From Microbacterium nanhaiense (GTDB lineage: Bacteria > Actinomycetota > Actinomycetes > Actinomycetales > Microbacteriaceae): DNA of 64,000 nt. Location of the stretch: NCBI RefSeq assembly GCF_014646015.1, contig NZ_BMMQ01000001.1:372001-436000 (forward strand), given 5' to 3'. This document shows positions 27,993-35,853 of this stretch, one piece after another; position 1 is the stretch's first letter; each line of letters begins with the position of its first letter. The notes beneath the pieces are model-generated. The model saw nothing but the letters and a program-made list of their open reading frames with translations, was not told the DNA's origin and searched no databases. Both the position numbers and the translations under genes were made by a program.

Positions 27993-28511
27993 TCAGGCCC
28001 CGGCCTTGTGGAGCGCGGAGACGATCGTATCGGCGTCGGGGTCGGTGGCGCGGAAGGTCACCTGTCCGTCACTGTCGACGATGATCAGTGTAGACAGCGC
28101 GGCGACCCCGAAGCGCTGGGACAGCGCCGCGCCCTCGTCGATGGCGGCGGGGACATGCACGGCGTCGACGTACTCCATGAACCTCTGAATGGTCTCGGTA
28201 GGTTCGCGCGGATCCATGTCGACGGCGAGGAACTGGGCATCGATGCCGGCCTCCTCGGCCGCGGCTGCCGCCTGACCGAGGGATCGGACTCCGCCGACGC
28301 ATTCGCCGCAGCCGACGGAGAAGAAGAACACCGCGGTGGGCTTCCCGGCGGCGGGCAGGCTGATCCGCTGAGCGTCGATGCTGGTCACCGTCGCGGCGGT
28401 GGCAGTCTCGGCAGAGACGGGATCCTTATCAACGGTGCCGCAGGCGGTCAGGATGAGCGAGCCTGCGAGCAGGAGGGTGGCGAGCGAACGACGGGCGCGG
28501 GAGCTGATCAT
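27993..28511 (-). CDS. Thioredoxin-like (redoxin) lipoprotein
   Basis: The 172-residue protein has a lipobox LILTAC (Cys24) after a hydrophobic signal, so it is anchored outside the membrane. The thioredoxin-fold body carries the active motif VGCGEC (Cys68, Cys71) and LSTLIIVDSDGQV. It partners the CcdA-like protein downstream and overlaps the MerT-like gene by 4 bases. It could capture or reduce mercury outside the membrane or keep the transporter cysteines reduced. Confidence 0.8.
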   Translation of the reverse strand: MISSRARRSLATLLLAGSLILTACGTVDKDPVSAETATAATVTSIDAQRISLPAAGKPTAVFFFSVGCGECVGGVRSLGQAAAAAEEAGIDAQFLAVDMDPREPTETIQRFMEYVDAVHVPAAIDEGAALSQRFGVAALSTLIIVDSDGQVTFRATDPDADTIVSALHKAGA

Positions 28512-28807
28512 TGGTTCTGTTCGCCCTTCGGGTCGGTGCGGTGAGCGGATTCGGTGGGCGGGCAGCAGTCAGGTTCGACACGGCCGCGGCGGGTTCGGCG
28601 GCGGACGACGACGAGCAGCACGATCGCGAGGAGCGCAATGCCCACGCCGATCACCCACGGGTTGCCGAGAAGGAGCCCGCCGATGCCAGTAAGCATTCCG
28701 CCGGCGATGAGCACGGGCAGCGCGCAGCAGATCGTCATGAGGAGCACGGCACCGGCTCCCAGGAGTAGGCCACCGCCTCGCGTTCGGTCGTCGTGTTTGG
28801 AGGTCAT
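28508..28807 (-). CDS. MerT-like mercuric ion transport membrane protein
   Basis: The 99-residue protein has two membrane helices. The first holds the mercury-binding pair Cys27-Cys28 in MTICCALP, as in MerT. After the second helix, an arginine-rich cytosolic segment leads to EPDCCPPT. It is shorter than classical MerT (about 116 residues), without the third helix. A TTG at 28840 overlapping the merB stop is an alternative start. It should pass Hg(II) inward to MerA. Confidence 0.75.
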   Translation of the reverse strand: MTSKHDDRTRGGGLLLGAGAVLLMTICCALPVLIAGGMLTGIGGLLLGNPWVIGVGIALLAIVLLVVVRRRTRRGRVEPDCCPPTESAHRTDPKGEQNQ

Positions 28808-28836
28808 AGCGTTCTCGAATCCTTCTGTGTCGCGGG

Positions 28837-29487
28837 TCAACAGCAGCGGGGACAGTCGTCGGCCACCGGGGTGTCGTCCTGAAGCAGGTCGAGCAGGCTC
28901 GTTGTGAGCTCGTTGCCGATCCGGTAGGCCTCGGCCACCGACACCACCTCGGCACCGGGATGCTCAGAGAGCCACCCGGTGGCGTCGTCGACGGAGGCGA
29001 AATAGTGCACCTGGTTGCAGAAGGCCGAGCGGATCGAGGTGATCTGCTCCAGGTTCACCAGCGACACCACGGCGCTCGGGGGTGTGACGCCGGTGACACC
29101 GGCAACCGGATCGATGGTGACGCGGATCGTCTCTCCGCTGGCCGGGGAGACGGACTCCACGCGCGCTGGGCGATCGAGGAGGGCCGGGAAGATGAGGGTG
29201 TCCAGGGCGCACCAGGTGTAGAGCTCCTCACCGTCGACGGTGAACCGGTGCGGTGTAGGGCGCAGCGTGAGGCCCTGGCCGACGATTCGGCCCTGGTCGT
29301 CGTACTCGGTGTCCTGCATCGCGGCCAGTCCGAGCCGTACCTCGTCGATCGTGCGGCCCGCAGCCACGGACAGCTGTTGGACGGTGACGGGGTCACCGTC
29401 GGCGAGCAGCCGCAGCAGCGGGATGAGCAGGCCGGTCTCTCCCAGTCGGCTGAGCCGCTCGGGCAGTTGCATGCTGAGGTCAGACAT
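28837..29487 (-). CDS. merB: Alkylmercury lyase MerB
   Basis: The 216-residue enzyme cleaves carbon-mercury bonds to release Hg(II). The catalytic triad is visible as YTWCALDTL (Cys93 and Asp96) and SAFCNQVHYF (Cys157). The start ATG 29487 is chosen for GGAGG eight bases upstream. The protein ends in CPRCC, an extra cysteine cluster that could hand Hg(II) on. It lies 20 bases after merA. Confidence 0.92.
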   Translation of the reverse strand: MSDLSMQLPERLSRLGETGLLIPLLRLLADGDPVTVQQLSVAAGRTIDEVRLGLAAMQDTEYDDQGRIVGQGLTLRPTPHRFTVDGEELYTWCALDTLIFPALLDRPARVESVSPASGETIRVTIDPVAGVTGVTPPSAVVSLVNLEQITSIRSAFCNQVHYFASVDDATGWLSEHPGAEVVSVAEAYRIGNELTTSLLDLLQDDTPVADDCPRCC

Positions 29488-29507
29488 CGTGGGTTCCTCC
29501 AGTTCGT

Positions 29508-30932
29508 TCACGCGCAGCACGACAGGAGCGACGGGTCGGTGGTGAAGGCCTTGGCGGCGATCCGGATGCCCTCGGCCATGGTCAGGTAGGGGGCCCAGGC
29601 GTCGGCGACCTCGGCGACCGTCTTGCCGAGCACGTGGACCCCGGCGGCGGCGAGCTCGCCGGCGTCCTTGGCGACGGCGGTGATGCCGAGGATCTTCCCG
29701 GTGTCGGCGTCCACGACGATCTTGACGAAGCCGCGGGTGTCGCGGTTGACCAGTGCGCGGGGCACGTGGTGCAGGGGCAGGACGCGGCAGTCGCAGCGGA
29801 TCCCGGCGGCGACGACGTCCTTCTCGGTCATCCCGACCGCGCCGATCGCCGGGCCGGTGAACGTCACCCTCGGCAGTCGGGCGTAGTCCACGGCCCGATC
29901 GGCGTCGGCGAACGCGTTCTCGGCGACGAGGGTGCCGTGGTGGGCGGCGACGTAGACGAACTCGGGGTGGCCGGTCACGTCGCCCGCGGCCCAGATCCGC
30001 GGGTGGGAGGACTGCATCCGGTCGGAGACGACCACCTCGCCGAGGTCCCCGGTCTTGACCCCGACCCTGTCGAGGCCGAGCCCATCGGTGGCCGGTCGTC
30101 GTCCGAGGGCGACGAGCACCTGGTCGGCGCGGAACTCCTCCCGGCCGCCGGCGACGTCCGCGGTGACGACGGCCTGCCCGGTCGCGGCGTCGCGGGACAC
30201 CCGCGTCGGCAGCGCGCGGCGGACCACCCGGATGCCCTCGTCGGCGAACACCTCCTGCAGCGTCCTGGACACCTCCGGCTCCTCCTTCGACGCGAGCCGG
30301 GACCGGACCAGCACGGTGACCTGGGAGCCGAGCCGGGCGAACAGCTGCGCCTGCTCCAGGGCGACGTAGCCGCCGCCGAGCACGAGCAGGGACTCAGGGA
30401 GTTCGGTCAGCTCCATCGCCGTGGTCGAGGTCAGGTACCCGGTCTGGTCCAGGCCGTCGATCGGCGGGGCCCACGGCCGAGAGCCGGTCGCGACCAGGTA
30501 GTGCCCGGCCTCGATCGTCTCGGTGCTCCCGTCGTCCCCGGCGACCTGGAGGACCGGTGCGTCGGGGGTGCCGGCGAACGCGGCGTCGCCGCGGCGGACG
30601 GCCCAACCGTAGGAGTCGGCGACGTCGGCGTACTTCTCGCCCCGCAGCGACTCGACCAGCGCCTGCTTCCCGGCGATCAGGGCGGGCATGTCCACTGGCC
30701 CCGCCGTCGTCGCGATCCCCGGGAACCGGTCGGCGGCGTCGGCCGCGGAGTGCCGTGCGTCGGCCGCGGCGATCAGGGCCTTCGACGGCACGCAGCCGGT
30801 GTTCACGCAGGTGCCACCGAGCGTCCCGCGCTCGATCATCACCACCGACTTGCCGAGTGTGGTCGCGCGGATCGCGGCGGCGAACGCACCACCGCCCGAT
30901 CCGATGATGGCGAGGTCGTACTTCGTGGGCAT
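29508..30932 (-). CDS. merA: Mercuric reductase MerA
   Basis: The 474-residue flavoprotein disulfide reductase reduces Hg(II) to Hg(0) with NADPH. FAD-binding GSGGGAFAAA is near the N-terminus, the redox pair is in GTCVNTGCVPSK (Cys42, Cys47), the NAD(P)H site is LVLGGGYVALEQAQ, and the C-terminal Hg-binding pair is SCCA (Cys472, Cys473). There is no N-terminal heavy-metal-associated domain, as in many actinobacterial MerA. It starts at ATG 30932 after GGGAGC and is the first gene of the mer operon. Confidence 0.95.
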   Translation of the reverse strand: MPTKYDLAIIGSGGGAFAAAIRATTLGKSVVMIERGTLGGTCVNTGCVPSKALIAAADARHSAADAADRFPGIATTAGPVDMPALIAGKQALVESLRGEKYADVADSYGWAVRRGDAAFAGTPDAPVLQVAGDDGSTETIEAGHYLVATGSRPWAPPIDGLDQTGYLTSTTAMELTELPESLLVLGGGYVALEQAQLFARLGSQVTVLVRSRLASKEEPEVSRTLQEVFADEGIRVVRRALPTRVSRDAATGQAVVTADVAGGREEFRADQVLVALGRRPATDGLGLDRVGVKTGDLGEVVVSDRMQSSHPRIWAAGDVTGHPEFVYVAAHHGTLVAENAFADADRAVDYARLPRVTFTGPAIGAVGMTEKDVVAAGIRCDCRVLPLHHVPRALVNRDTRGFVKIVVDADTGKILGITAVAKDAGELAAAGVHVLGKTVAEVADAWAPYLTMAEGIRIAAKAFTTDPSLLSCCA

Positions 30933-30971
30933 CGCAGCTCCCGTCACTTGGGTTTCTCTTCTTTCTCGGCC

Positions 30972-31003
30972 ATACTGGACCTTCCAGTGCAGGGGAAGGT
31001 CAA
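30972..31003 (-). promoter_or_regulatory. MerR-type mer promoter/operator
   Basis: Reading the minus strand, TTGACC (31003-30998) and CAGTAT (30977-30972) are separated by 20 bases, the over-long spacing typical of MerR-activated promoters. The operator GACCTTCC-CCTGCACT-GGAAGGTC is a perfect 8-bp dyad at 31001-30978, filling the spacer. It is placed between the divergent merA and merR. Confidence 0.8.
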
Positions 31004-31036
31004 GAAGGCTTCTGCCGAAAGAAAAGGGGGCCTGCG

Positions 31037-31426
31037 ATGCGCATCGGGGAACTCGCCGAGCGGGCGGGAACGACGGCGAAGACGCTGCGGTTCTACGAGG
31101 AGCAGGGCCTGCTGCCCCCGGCCGAGCGCACGCCGTCCGGATACCGCGACTACGCGCCCGAGACGGCCGCCCGGATCGACTTCGTCCACCGCGGCCAGGC
31201 CGCGGGCCTCACCCTCGCCCAGATCCGCCAGATCCTCGACATCCGCGACGGCGGCGCTGCTCCCTGCGAGCACGTGCGCGATCTCCTCGACGCGCGCCTC
31301 GCCGAGATCGAGCAGCAGATCGCCCAGCTCACAGCGCTCCGAGACACCATCGCCGAGCTCAGGCACGACGCCGCGCAGCCCGACCCCGACTCGTGCAGCG
31401 CGGACCAGGTCTGCCGGTACCTGTAG
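31037..31426 (+). CDS. merR: Mercury-responsive regulator MerR
   Basis: The 129-residue protein has the MerR winged helix (IGELAERAGTTAKTLRFYEEQGL), a coiled dimerisation helix and three cysteines (Cys77, Cys120, Cys126) in the pattern that binds one Hg(II) across the dimer. It is divergent from the mer operon with the operator in between. Strong GGGGG precedes the ATG. It represses without mercury and activates with it by twisting the 20-base spacer. Confidence 0.93.
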   Translation: MRIGELAERAGTTAKTLRFYEEQGLLPPAERTPSGYRDYAPETAARIDFVHRGQAAGLTLAQIRQILDIRDGGAAPCEHVRDLLDARLAEIEQQIAQLTALRDTIAELRHDAAQPDPDSCSADQVCRYL

Positions 31427-31512
31427 CTCACGGAAAATCCTCTCGGCTCTCCCAAGCGACGAGAACGGAAAGTCGTGCAGAATCCCCCGTCCGCCAAATA
31501 GCGCCAAATCAA

Positions 31513-31521
31513 ATAACGCGC
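31513..31521 (-). repeat. Right terminal inverted repeat of the mer element
   Basis: ATAACGCGC is the reverse complement of the left-end GCGCGTTAT. Two copies of CGCCAAAT (31492-31499 and 31502-31509) lie just inside, a plausible pair of recombinase-binding sites. The truncated dprA-like frame outside ends at a TAG at 31525-31523. Confidence 0.5.
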
Positions 31522-31522
31522 A

Positions 31523-31903
31523 CTACCAATACCGTTCGTACGCCGGTCGCGAGAGCAGCGAAGCATCGCCCGCGACCCAGATCGCGAGGGGAGCCCGGGC
31601 ACGGAGATCATTCAAACTCGTCGGCCAGTCGTCGTCACGGGGAACGAGCACACCTGCCGGATCAGTATTGATCTCGTACCTGAGATCCCGGGCCTTCGCG
31701 GCCAGCTGCTCTTGCCACAGCAACGAGTCAGCATCGTTCAAGCCGGGCACCATCAACGGGGACTCAGCGAGCTTCAGCGCTTCGAGCGCGCCGGCGCGTC
31801 GCACCACCGCGCTGGTGCGTTCATCGCCGGGCTCGGAGAGGTGGGAGAGCACGATACGCGCGCTCCGTTCATCGGAAGCAAGATCCGACAGATGAGTGGT
31901 CAT
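31523..31903 (-). pseudogene. dprA: DprA-like N-terminal fragment (copy 1)
   Basis: The 126-residue open frame starts at ATG 31903. Its last part is the DprA N-terminal-domain end: GVLVPRDDDWPTSLNDL and APLAIWVAGDASLLSRPA. The whole Rossmann catalytic half is absent; the frame ends at a TAG two bases outside the mer element's right repeat. It is colinear without gaps to the second copy at 34737-35114. A translated fragment would lack the DNA-binding core, so function is unlikely. Confidence 0.7.
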
Positions 31904-32139
31904 GGTGCGGCCTCCGCGTGGCTGGTGATGCGAGAGAGGTGCACTGTGCACGAACAAGTGGCTGAGAGTAGGCATTGTTAGCGATCGGAATAGCGGCACA
32001 GGGCGTTAAGGCTCCGCTTCCTTAGATCCCCTTCAGATGCTGGCGAAGCAATGTTGCTAGCGGCGTAGCAAGTCGCAGCGATCGTGCCGTAGTGACCGCT
32101 TGCGGGAACCCTGCCAATAGATCCACTTAGCATTGAATC

Positions 32140-33198
32140 GTGACGATTGTCGTGCTCGATACCAACGCGCTACCCCGCGGACATTTTTCGGTGGCAGCCA
32201 TAGAACGGGTAGTCGACGAGGTGGGTGGAGAGGCGATCGTCGTTGTCCCTGAAGTGGTTGTATGGGAGTGGGCAGAGCACGCACGAGCGTCGTATGTGGC
32301 GTTTGAAGAAGCTGCTAGATCCGTGCATACGGATCAGCTGATCATCCCTCGCCCCGAAATCGCGGCGGCGCCACCTATTGACGAGCTTGTGGACCGCATC
32401 CAGCGGAATCTTCCTCGTCATGTGCAGGTATGGTCGCCACCGGATCACGTCTGGCGCGACGCGGTGCGTGAGCAAGTGTTGCAAGTCGGATCAGGTGAGT
32501 TGAAGGTAAACATCAAGACAGGCGCTGCGGATGCGATCGTCTTGGCGTGCGCGGAAGCTGAATCGGCAACGGGGGACGAACTAGTCCTACTTGTGACGAA
32601 CGATAAGAAGCTCAGCAGAAACGCACGCAGTCTCGAGAACGTACGGTGCGCAACGGGTTACAAGGGCCTTCTAGAGGCGATGTACTCGTTTGTCCCAGCA
32701 ACTGACGATCTTGCCGTTGCTCTGGGGGAAACCCTCCCGGACTACTTCAACGTTTTCCTTTCGGAGCACGGCGAAGCGATTTCCTTCGCAGAGCACGGCG
32801 TTGCTGTGCACGTTAGTCCCGGGCCGTGGAACTGGCCGGCCGACGCGGTGCTCACCACCGTTCATCTAAAACGCATCGATATCGTCGAAGTACATGACCT
32901 CGAAGTCGAGACAGGGGAGCGGACGCGACGTGGGCTGGCAGAACTTCGTCTGTTCGGCGACATCGCTGGAACGGTCATCGAGCAACACGCCGAGAACCTC
33001 GGGCACACCTCGGCCACGCGGAGAGTCGTCGATTTCAGCCAAGAGTTCGTTGATGTAACCGTCGAAGTCCGATGGGATCGGCATTGGCGTGTCGAGGAAG
33101 TACGAACAACCGGCGCGGCAGTGGTTGTGCTCGTCGACCCGCGGATAAGCGACGAGCTCGATGACGGGTACAGATTCTGCGCGACGGCAGACAGTTGA
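32140..33198 (+). CDS. PIN-domain protein, DUF4935-like
   Basis: The 352-residue protein starts at GTG 32140. The N-terminal PIN domain shows VVLDTNAL, VVPEVVVWEWAEH, GAADAIVLACAEAE and LLVTNDKKL, together supplying the four acidic metal-binding positions of a PIN nuclease. The C-terminal half (about 190-352) is strand-rich and unrecognised. DUF4935-type PIN proteins are probably RNases, often in defence or toxin loci. No antitoxin-like gene overlaps it, so it may act alone. Confidence 0.75.
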   Translation: MTIVVLDTNALPRGHFSVAAIERVVDEVGGEAIVVVPEVVVWEWAEHARASYVAFEEAARSVHTDQLIIPRPEIAAAPPIDELVDRIQRNLPRHVQVWSPPDHVWRDAVREQVLQVGSGELKVNIKTGAADAIVLACAEAESATGDELVLLVTNDKKLSRNARSLENVRCATGYKGLLEAMYSFVPATDDLAVALGETLPDYFNVFLSEHGEAISFAEHGVAVHVSPGPWNWPADAVLTTVHLKRIDIVEVHDLEVETGERTRRGLAELRLFGDIAGTVIEQHAENLGHTSATRRVVDFSQEFVDVTVEVRWDRHWRVEEVRTTGAAVVVLVDPRISDELDDGYRFCATADS

Positions 33199-33652
33199 GT
33201 CACGACCGCACGATCTAGCCCTACTTCTTATCGAGCTTCGAGGGCAGCCCCGTCAGCTCACCAGATTTGGTTCGGGCCCGGTGGGGGAACAGATGACATC
33301 GGCGCTTCCAGAGCCAAGTCGTGCTGGAATGCGGTGGTTCCTCTAATACGCGGACCACACTGCCGGACGGCCCTTGAGGTGGGCGACAGCCACGGCAAGC
33401 GTGGTGAGACTCTTGGCATGTAGATCGGCGCGGGCAAGGTTATTCCCGTACCCTTCGCGGTCGACGGACGTGGAGAGGTACCGGTATGGGGCGCGAGGGG
33501 GGCGGGCTTCCCGAGGAGAACAGCCAAGATAGCGGCCCAGCGCGCCTCTGGTGCCGATTTTGGGGGAATGTGCTCGCTCGAGCGCGAGGCGCGTCCGGTG
33601 CAGGTTCGCTCGTACGGCGGTGCTGTCGTCGGCCTCGTTTATGGTGACGGTT
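33199..33652. other. Intergenic stretch without recognisable gene
   Basis: No open frame here has a plausible ribosome binding site or recognisable motif. I see no strong hairpin, repeat or RNA gene. It may hold the promoter of the HEAGH gene. Confidence 0.5.
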
Positions 33653-34648
33653 ATGACAGACGCGCGCGCCCCACTGATCAACCTGGCTCTCGACGGATTT
33701 GGCGCGGACGCTGATCCGGCGTTCGTCGGTGCATTATCTTTCATGATTGAGCAACAGGGACTGCTACAGACCCTGCTGACAGGGGTCGTCGAGTTGGTCC
33801 CGGACATCACTCGATGGCGGCTAACGCTCACCGACGACATAATCTCGACCGTGAACAGTGTTTCGGGGCGTGCCGATGACGACCCCTACACTACCGACCG
33901 CGGTGCCGGCCACGCCGGCGCGATCACCCTCCCACGCGATGACGGCACCTTTGACATCGTGGTCTCCGCAGACGTGCTGTTCGCCACGAGAGAGGAGCTA
34001 GCAACCGTTGACGATCTGGCCGCGCACGTGAGTGCCGCGGCTGCCCACATAAGCCGACATGAGGCCGGGCATGCCGCTTTGCGGCTGCGTGGCGAGGACG
34101 CCGACTCCTACCAAGACGTTCAGGGCCTGAGCAACAGCGACGCCGCCTGCCGCAAGCCGCTAGCAGCGCATGTCGATGATAACCGTATCGAGCAATACAC
34201 CGCCCTCCACGCTCCTTCGCCGCTGCACCATGTTGACCACCTCACGGACGCGATCGCGCACCTGCGCGCGGAGCTCAACGAAGCCAAGCGCACCTGGCGG
34301 GCCGATATCGGTGCGGCTGCCTACCGCACCCTGACCGCCGCGAATGGTTTGGTCCGTGTGTTCGCCTACCTCTCCCCAGAACTCGGCCTGGACGAGAACG
34401 GCACGCCGCGCCGACCGGACCCGCTGCCGGATGGCTGGGAGGAATACATTGAGCACAGCTGGGACGACTGGAGCCTGACATTTCACCGACTCCGGCCCGT
34501 CGACGAGCGCATGACCACCGATGAGATCGGCACGGTCCTGGCCGACCTATGTCGGCTCATGAACTCGTGGATGAGCTCGATCGGCGTGGACTGGGGCCTC
34601 ACCGAGGACGACCGGGAATACATTTTCTGGCGGAAGAACCGCTACTAG
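33653..34648 (+). CDS. Hypothetical protein with HEAGH metalloprotease-like motif
   Basis: The 331-residue protein contains ISRHEAGHAALRLRGED at about residues 136-152, an HExxH zinc motif. A helical, acidic-rich C-terminal half with many tryptophans follows (DGWEEYIEHSWDDWSLTFH). No signal peptide or membrane helix is visible, so it is probably cytosolic. A third zinc ligand cannot be assigned. ATG 33641 is an alternative start. It is in the island with the PIN protein; a protease-type stress or defence role is inferred only from the motif and place. Confidence 0.5.
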   Translation: MTDARAPLINLALDGFGADADPAFVGALSFMIEQQGLLQTLLTGVVELVPDITRWRLTLTDDIISTVNSVSGRADDDPYTTDRGAGHAGAITLPRDDGTFDIVVSADVLFATREELATVDDLAAHVSAAAAHISRHEAGHAALRLRGEDADSYQDVQGLSNSDAACRKPLAAHVDDNRIEQYTALHAPSPLHHVDHLTDAIAHLRAELNEAKRTWRADIGAAAYRTLTAANGLVRVFAYLSPELGLDENGTPRRPDPLPDGWEEYIEHSWDDWSLTFHRLRPVDERMTTDEIGTVLADLCRLMNSWMSSIGVDWGLTEDDREYIFWRKNRY

Positions 34649-34736
34649 GCGAACGCCAGCAGTCCCGACGCCGATTCCGGAACACTTGGTGCCCCTTCAA
34701 CAACGGGTATTGCGCGACGCCCAACAGCGCGACATG

Positions 34737-35114
34737 CCAGGCCCCTTCGTACACCGCTTGCGAAAGCCGCGAGGCATCGTCCGCGACTCAGATCGCGAGC
34801 GGCAACCCGTGCGCGGGATCAATCGAGTTCTTCGGTCAGCCGCCGTCGCCGGCCACGAGCACACCTGCCGGCTCAACATCAATCTCGTACCTGAGGCCCC
34901 GGACCTTCGCGGCAGTCTGCTCTTGCCACAGCAGTAAGTCGGTATCGTTCAAGCCGGGTACGAACAATGGCGACTCAGCGAACTTCATCGCCCCGAGCGC
35001 GCCGGCACGTCGGAGCACGGAGCCGCTGAGTTCAGCGCCGGGGTCGGAGAGATGGGAGAGCACGATACGCGCGCTCCGATCATCGCAAGCAAGATCCGAC
35101 AGATGAGTCGTCAT
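34737..35114 (-). pseudogene. dprA: DprA-like N-terminal pseudogene (copy 2)
   Basis: This copy starts MTTHLSDLACDDRSARIVLS, close to copy 1 (MTTHLSDLASDERSARIVLS), and aligns with it over 126 codons without a gap. Two tryptophan codons (positions 93 and 109) have become TGA here, so translation would stop after 92 residues. Beyond codon 126 the frame still shows a weak VALLGVA resembling the start of the DprA Rossmann fold. It is a decaying paralogue. Confidence 0.75.
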
Positions 35115-35368
35115 GATCCGGCCTTCTTGTGTCTGCGATCAGGGAGAGGTGCACCTAGCTTCAGCGGCGCGTCGCAGTCTGCGCGATGTAGGACTCCGCG
35201 TGCAGCACGAGAACTGCGTGGGACCGCAGAAGTGGTGGGCGGCGCGAGACGCCGTTGCGGTCCGTCGGAGGACTGCACTGTGGATAACGTGCTGCGTCGA
35301 CGTCCTTGTTCCTACGGTCGGTGGCACGACCGATCTCGATGAGAGAACTGGATGAGGGGACGAGGGCG

Positions 35369-35749
35369 ATGATTCTGTATCTGAGTTTCAGGCTCGCTGG
35401 ATTTCTGCAGGTGTTCTTCCAACGATGCATGCCGACGAACATCCTCATCAACGTGCTGCGCACCCGCCGCGGCTTGAAGTGGTCGATGGTCACCTGGCTG
35501 ATCGCGCCGATCTACTATCTCCTCGCGCGCTGGTTCGCGGAGATCATCGAAGCAGGCGGTTCTGGATGGGTCTACATCGTGATGGGGATCGCGAGCTGGG
35601 ACGCGCTCAAGATGTTCGTCGCCGGGCCGACGCTTTCGGTCGTGCTGCTCGTGACGAAGATCCGAGAGGCGGTGTCGATCACGAGGTCCGAAGATCCGTC
35701 CGTAAACCCGTCCGAAAACCCGTCCGTTTACTCCCGTAGACGTCCGTAA
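35369..35749 (+). CDS. Small membrane protein of the element
   Basis: The 126-residue protein starts at ATG 35369 with GAGGGG nine bases upstream. It has an amphipathic N-terminus (MILYLSFRLAGFLQVFFQRC), three hydrophobic segments (about 43-60, 72-90 and 92-108) and a repetitive tail DPSVNPSENPSV. Similar proteins on actinobacterial conjugative elements are sometimes labelled sulfate permease, which the length does not support. The function is unknown. Confidence 0.55.
   Translation: MILYLSFRLAGFLQVFFQRCMPTNILINVLRTRRGLKWSMVTWLIAPIYYLLARWFAEIIEAGGSGWVYIVMGIASWDALKMFVAGPTLSVVLLVTKIREAVSITRSEDPSVNPSENPSVYSRRRP
35697..35746 (+). repeat. Four CGTCCG repeats at the island border
   Basis: CGTCCG occurs at 35697, 35709, 35721 and 35741, with spacing 12, 12 and 20, mostly within CCCGTCCGtaaA-type units. 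They code for the PSVNPSENPSV tail but also mark the last recognisable point of the accessory region before glnA. They may be iterons or integrase arm sites. Confidence 0.35.
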
Positions 35750-35765
35750 ACCCCCAGAGATAGAA

Positions 35766-35800
35766 TGGGCCCCAAGCAGCGGCTTGCTGCCTGGGGCCCA
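35766..35800. terminator. Hairpin terminator between element and glnA
   Basis: TGGGCCCC at 35766-35773 pairs perfectly with GGGGCCCA at 35793-35800, with extra AGCAG/TTGCTG pairing inside. It lies just past the 3' end of glnA and of the convergent small membrane protein gene, so it may serve both. Confidence 0.65.
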
Positions 35801-35853
35801 GTCAATCACTGGCCTCGAAGCCCATCGGAACGTGCTTCGGGAACCGTCAGGAT

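Larger units (their letters stand above)
22762..31521. mobile_element. Tyrosine-recombinase element carrying mercury resistance
   Basis: The segment of about 8.76 kb contains the recombinase trio and the complete mer operon. It is bounded by GCGCGTTAT at 22762-22770 and its reverse complement at 31513-31521. On each side a dprA-like reading frame on the minus strand is broken within 2-3 bases of the repeat. No target-site duplication is visible, as expected for tyrosine-recombinase elements. Right-end homology to the second dprA-like copy (34737-35114) is lost at about 31520, which independently places that border. Confidence 0.65.

Noticed and set aside
22741..31540. Target-site direct duplication flanking the mer element
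   Set aside because: The bases outside the two inverted repeats (CACGATTA and ACTACCAA) do not match.
22024..31903. One dprA gene cleanly split in two by the mer element
   Set aside because: The N- and C-terminal pieces overlap by about 30 aligned residues and excision between the repeats does not restore a frame, so a simple split is not supported.
34549..35106. Plus-strand frames across the second dprA-like copy
   Set aside because: They are the complement of a colinear pseudogene and show no motif; the similarity to 31.5-31.9 kb is explained by the minus-strand dprA-like copies.
35697..35746. Possible CRISPR array
   Set aside because: Repeats are only about 6-11 bases with spacing of 12-20 and no cas genes; they are part of a coding tail.
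35750..35853. tRNA attachment site for the large element at the glnA side
   Set aside because: No tRNA-like cloverleaf or CCA-ended sequence is visible; only the terminator hairpin is present.
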